Of a stretch of 64,000 nucleotides of DNA, positions 61,890 through 64,000 are shown piece after piece. The first letter of the stretch is position 1, and each line of letters opens with the position of its first letter. The notes beneath the pieces are model-generated. The model searched no databases. It was not told the origin of the DNA and saw nothing but the letters and a program-made list of their open reading frames with translations. Both the position numbers and the translations under genes were made by a program. The stretch comes from Rhea pennata (taxonomy: Eukaryota; Chordata; Aves; Rheiformes; Rheidae): NCBI RefSeq assembly GCF_028389875.1, contig NC_084671.1, positions 27,063,083-27,127,082 on the forward strand, in the 5' to 3' direction.

Positions 61890-64000
61890 GTAAGTAAAGA
61901 AAAGTCAAGTCCTGTCTACTGGAGTGTTCTGGTTAAAATAGTAACACCAAGGGTATGAGGTCTGTTCAGTTTGAATATCTTTCTGTATAATCGTAATAGA
62001 AGTTACCTAGAAATCAAAACTCGTTGACCTTTTCCTGCAAGTCATAAATCAACAGAAACAAGCAGTAGTGAAGAGTGCTGTGGTCCATGCTTGGTGGACG
62101 CTAGGGGGACTGTGTCTCCTCCTTCAGTTTTTAGCCTGCATTAGATGGCACAGTTCAGACCTCAGCTAAAAGCCCTATGAGAGAATTTAGATCTACATTT
62201 CTTTCCATAATTCTCTACTTTTATCTCACTGTAGATATTATAACTGAAACCAGAGACCTCAGTAAGACTTTTTAGAAGACGTGTTTTTGTAGCACGCGGT
62301 TATCCACAGCAAGATTAAATAGGATCAAAACATATAAATATGTAGCATCTCATGTCTTGAGATTAGACCAGTATCTCAGTTTCAGTGTCTTTGAGGCTTT
62401 GAAAATGGGGAGCAGGCAGAGTCTGATAGCAAGAAACCTAAAAGCTTAGGCAATATAGACATCCATAAGAATCAGCAAAAGAATTGTCTGAAATGAGCCT
62501 GACTCCCTCTTCAGAAGTGAAATAGCCAGGCCAGGGGAAGCCTTATCAGCAAAGATGAGGAGATGAACCTGATGATGAGGCACAGTAAAGTGAGCTGAGA
62601 GTCCAGAGCTTTGCTTCAGATCCAGGAAGGAGTAAAGGCTCCAGAGCTGTAAGTGAGAGTCATAAACAGGCAACAAAGTTGAGCATCTTGTGAGAACTTA
62701 CTCCCAAGCAGTGCATGACTGTAAGGACTGCAGAGGTGCAGATGTCGCAAAGGATGGGTCAGGACAGGTTCTCTTTCACTGGATTGATTGAGAATTTATT
62801 CCACAGGGGTTGAGGGGGCAGAATCTTTTAAGATTCCCATCTTAAAAGAATGGGTTTCCCTGATATAACAGCCAGGGAATACGTGTTATTCAAGCACTCT
62901 TGATGTGGTAACTGATTTTAGTAGAAACAATTAGAAAATATCTAGGAGATTTTAGGATGGGAAAGGGGAGAAGCTAAACACGAGAGTTGGAAGGGTGCTA
63001 AACCTGTATTAAAATCTGTGCAACAGTGTATCCGGCATGACCAATAGCAGCTGTGTTTCATTTTGCACTGGAGCGTTCTCTTTTCACCTGCAGTCAAAGC
63101 AGAGAACAGGTCCACTGTTGAGTAGTTGTCAGCTCTTCAGTGATGGTCTGACAGTGAGCGATTATTTGGACAAAGAGGATATTGTATATGCTTTCTAGAT
63201 CTAGTATCTTTTCAGAAGCAGGACCATATCCCCAAAACCAGTTCAGTATTGGTTCAGAAAAATCAGGAAGTCATTACCCAAAAAGGGAAAAATGAAGCTC
63301 TCAGATGTTTCTGGTGGTTCAGATGTCTTAACACAAGAAAGATGTCCACTGGGCATACTTGTCTGTGACATTTTATTCGGGTCTGAATTTCTCTGTTTTA
63401 CTTGTATTTGGATTATCAGAAATCATGGGCTCCTGAAAATTTCTGATTCACTAGTTTTTGTGCTCTCTGGCACCTTGCTGGCTGCAGGCCAAGAAACTTT
63501 TCTCAGCTATTGATTTTTTTTTAAAGACAAGGCTGTAGAGTATGAGCCCCCTCTTTCTATAGTTTCACAATAGAAATGATGGGGAAATGATCTTCTGTCA
63601 GGATACACAATATACTTACAACATGTTAAGCACTGATTCTTGAATTGGGAATGTGAATTGTGATATTAATCCATAGGTGTCTGATTTGTTAGTTTTATTG
63701 GGAGGTCAAGGGGGATTTGATCATAAAAAATTTTGTGCTATCACTATAATAAAATAATCCTATGATCCAGGACTACTGATCTTCACCTGAAGGGGCTTGC
63801 AGAGGGTGATTTTTATCTTTTAAGAGTTTGTGAAAGGACAAACATCAAAACTATTAGAAATGTAAACCACAGAAATTGTGGGAATGCCTGAAAAAACACA
63901 GCTATTATCATAGGAGAAGCATGTGATGAAGTTAATGAAGATTGTTGAAGAGTTCTACATAAATACAACTTCTTGCAGTTGTTCATTTAAAGTTTATTAA
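61890..64000 (+). other. ARMC8: ARMC8 intron 14 (partial)
   Basis: No sequence resembling the next ARMC8 exon occurs before the window ends, so the gene continues beyond it. The DNA is ordinary intron. A moderately GC-rich stretch at 62440-62700 is not a repeat I recognise. Confidence 0.85.

Noticed and set aside
1..64000. CRISPR arrays, operons, phage or plasmid systems, tRNA or rRNA genes
   Set aside because: The window is vertebrate split-gene DNA. No regularly spaced repeats, ribosome-binding sites or RNA-gene folds were found by eye.

Overview
The window is vertebrate nuclear DNA, most likely from a bird. It contains the 3' end of one split gene and the 5' two-thirds of another, both on the + strand. 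Three 3'-terminal fragments of CR1 (the dominant avian/reptilian LINE) and a GC-rich CpG-island promoter support a sauropsid. Long AT-rich introns with clean GT-AG boundaries exclude a prokaryote. I see no operon, CRISPR array, phage or plasmid feature, and no convincing RNA gene.

Layout. 1-1611 is an intron of DBR1 (RNA lariat debranching enzyme). 1612-1757 and 2245-2923 are its last two coding exons. 2924 to about 5900 holds the DBR1 3' UTR, whose end is not certain, and the spacer; an exact 40-bp tandem duplication lies there. About 5935-7080 is a CpG island carrying the ARMC8 promoter, with three NRF1-type sites, an ETS site, GC boxes and a YY1 motif over the start codon. ARMC8 starts at 6666. 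Fourteen coding exons are placed by protein recognition plus splice sites: 6666-6710, 8437-8513, 23175-23246, 37467-37609, 37710-37807, 45407-45499, 50103-50183, 52929-53004, 53097-53187, 55027-55087, 56832-57032, 59873-59968, 61443-61525 and 61808-61889. They join without a frame break into 433 codons of a protein of about 670 residues. The remaining exons lie beyond 64000. CR1 fragments sit in intron 3 (two, + strand) and intron 11 (one, about 1.3 kb, - strand).

Function. DBR1 cleaves the 2'-5' branch of intron lariats in the nucleus. ARMC8 is the armadillo-repeat scaffold of the CTLH/GID ubiquitin ligase. They share no pathway and are simply neighbours. From memory, mammals carry the two genes next to each other but head-to-head, whereas here they are in tandem; that is the most notable large-scale observation.

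I did not find a new biological system. The more interesting items are the tandem gene order, start codons embedded in transcription-factor motifs, a CpG-rich patch deep in ARMC8 intron 3, a pair of overlapping palindromes in intron 10, and a T18/A11 homopolymer between branch point and acceptor of exon 11. All motif and CpG counts were made by eye.
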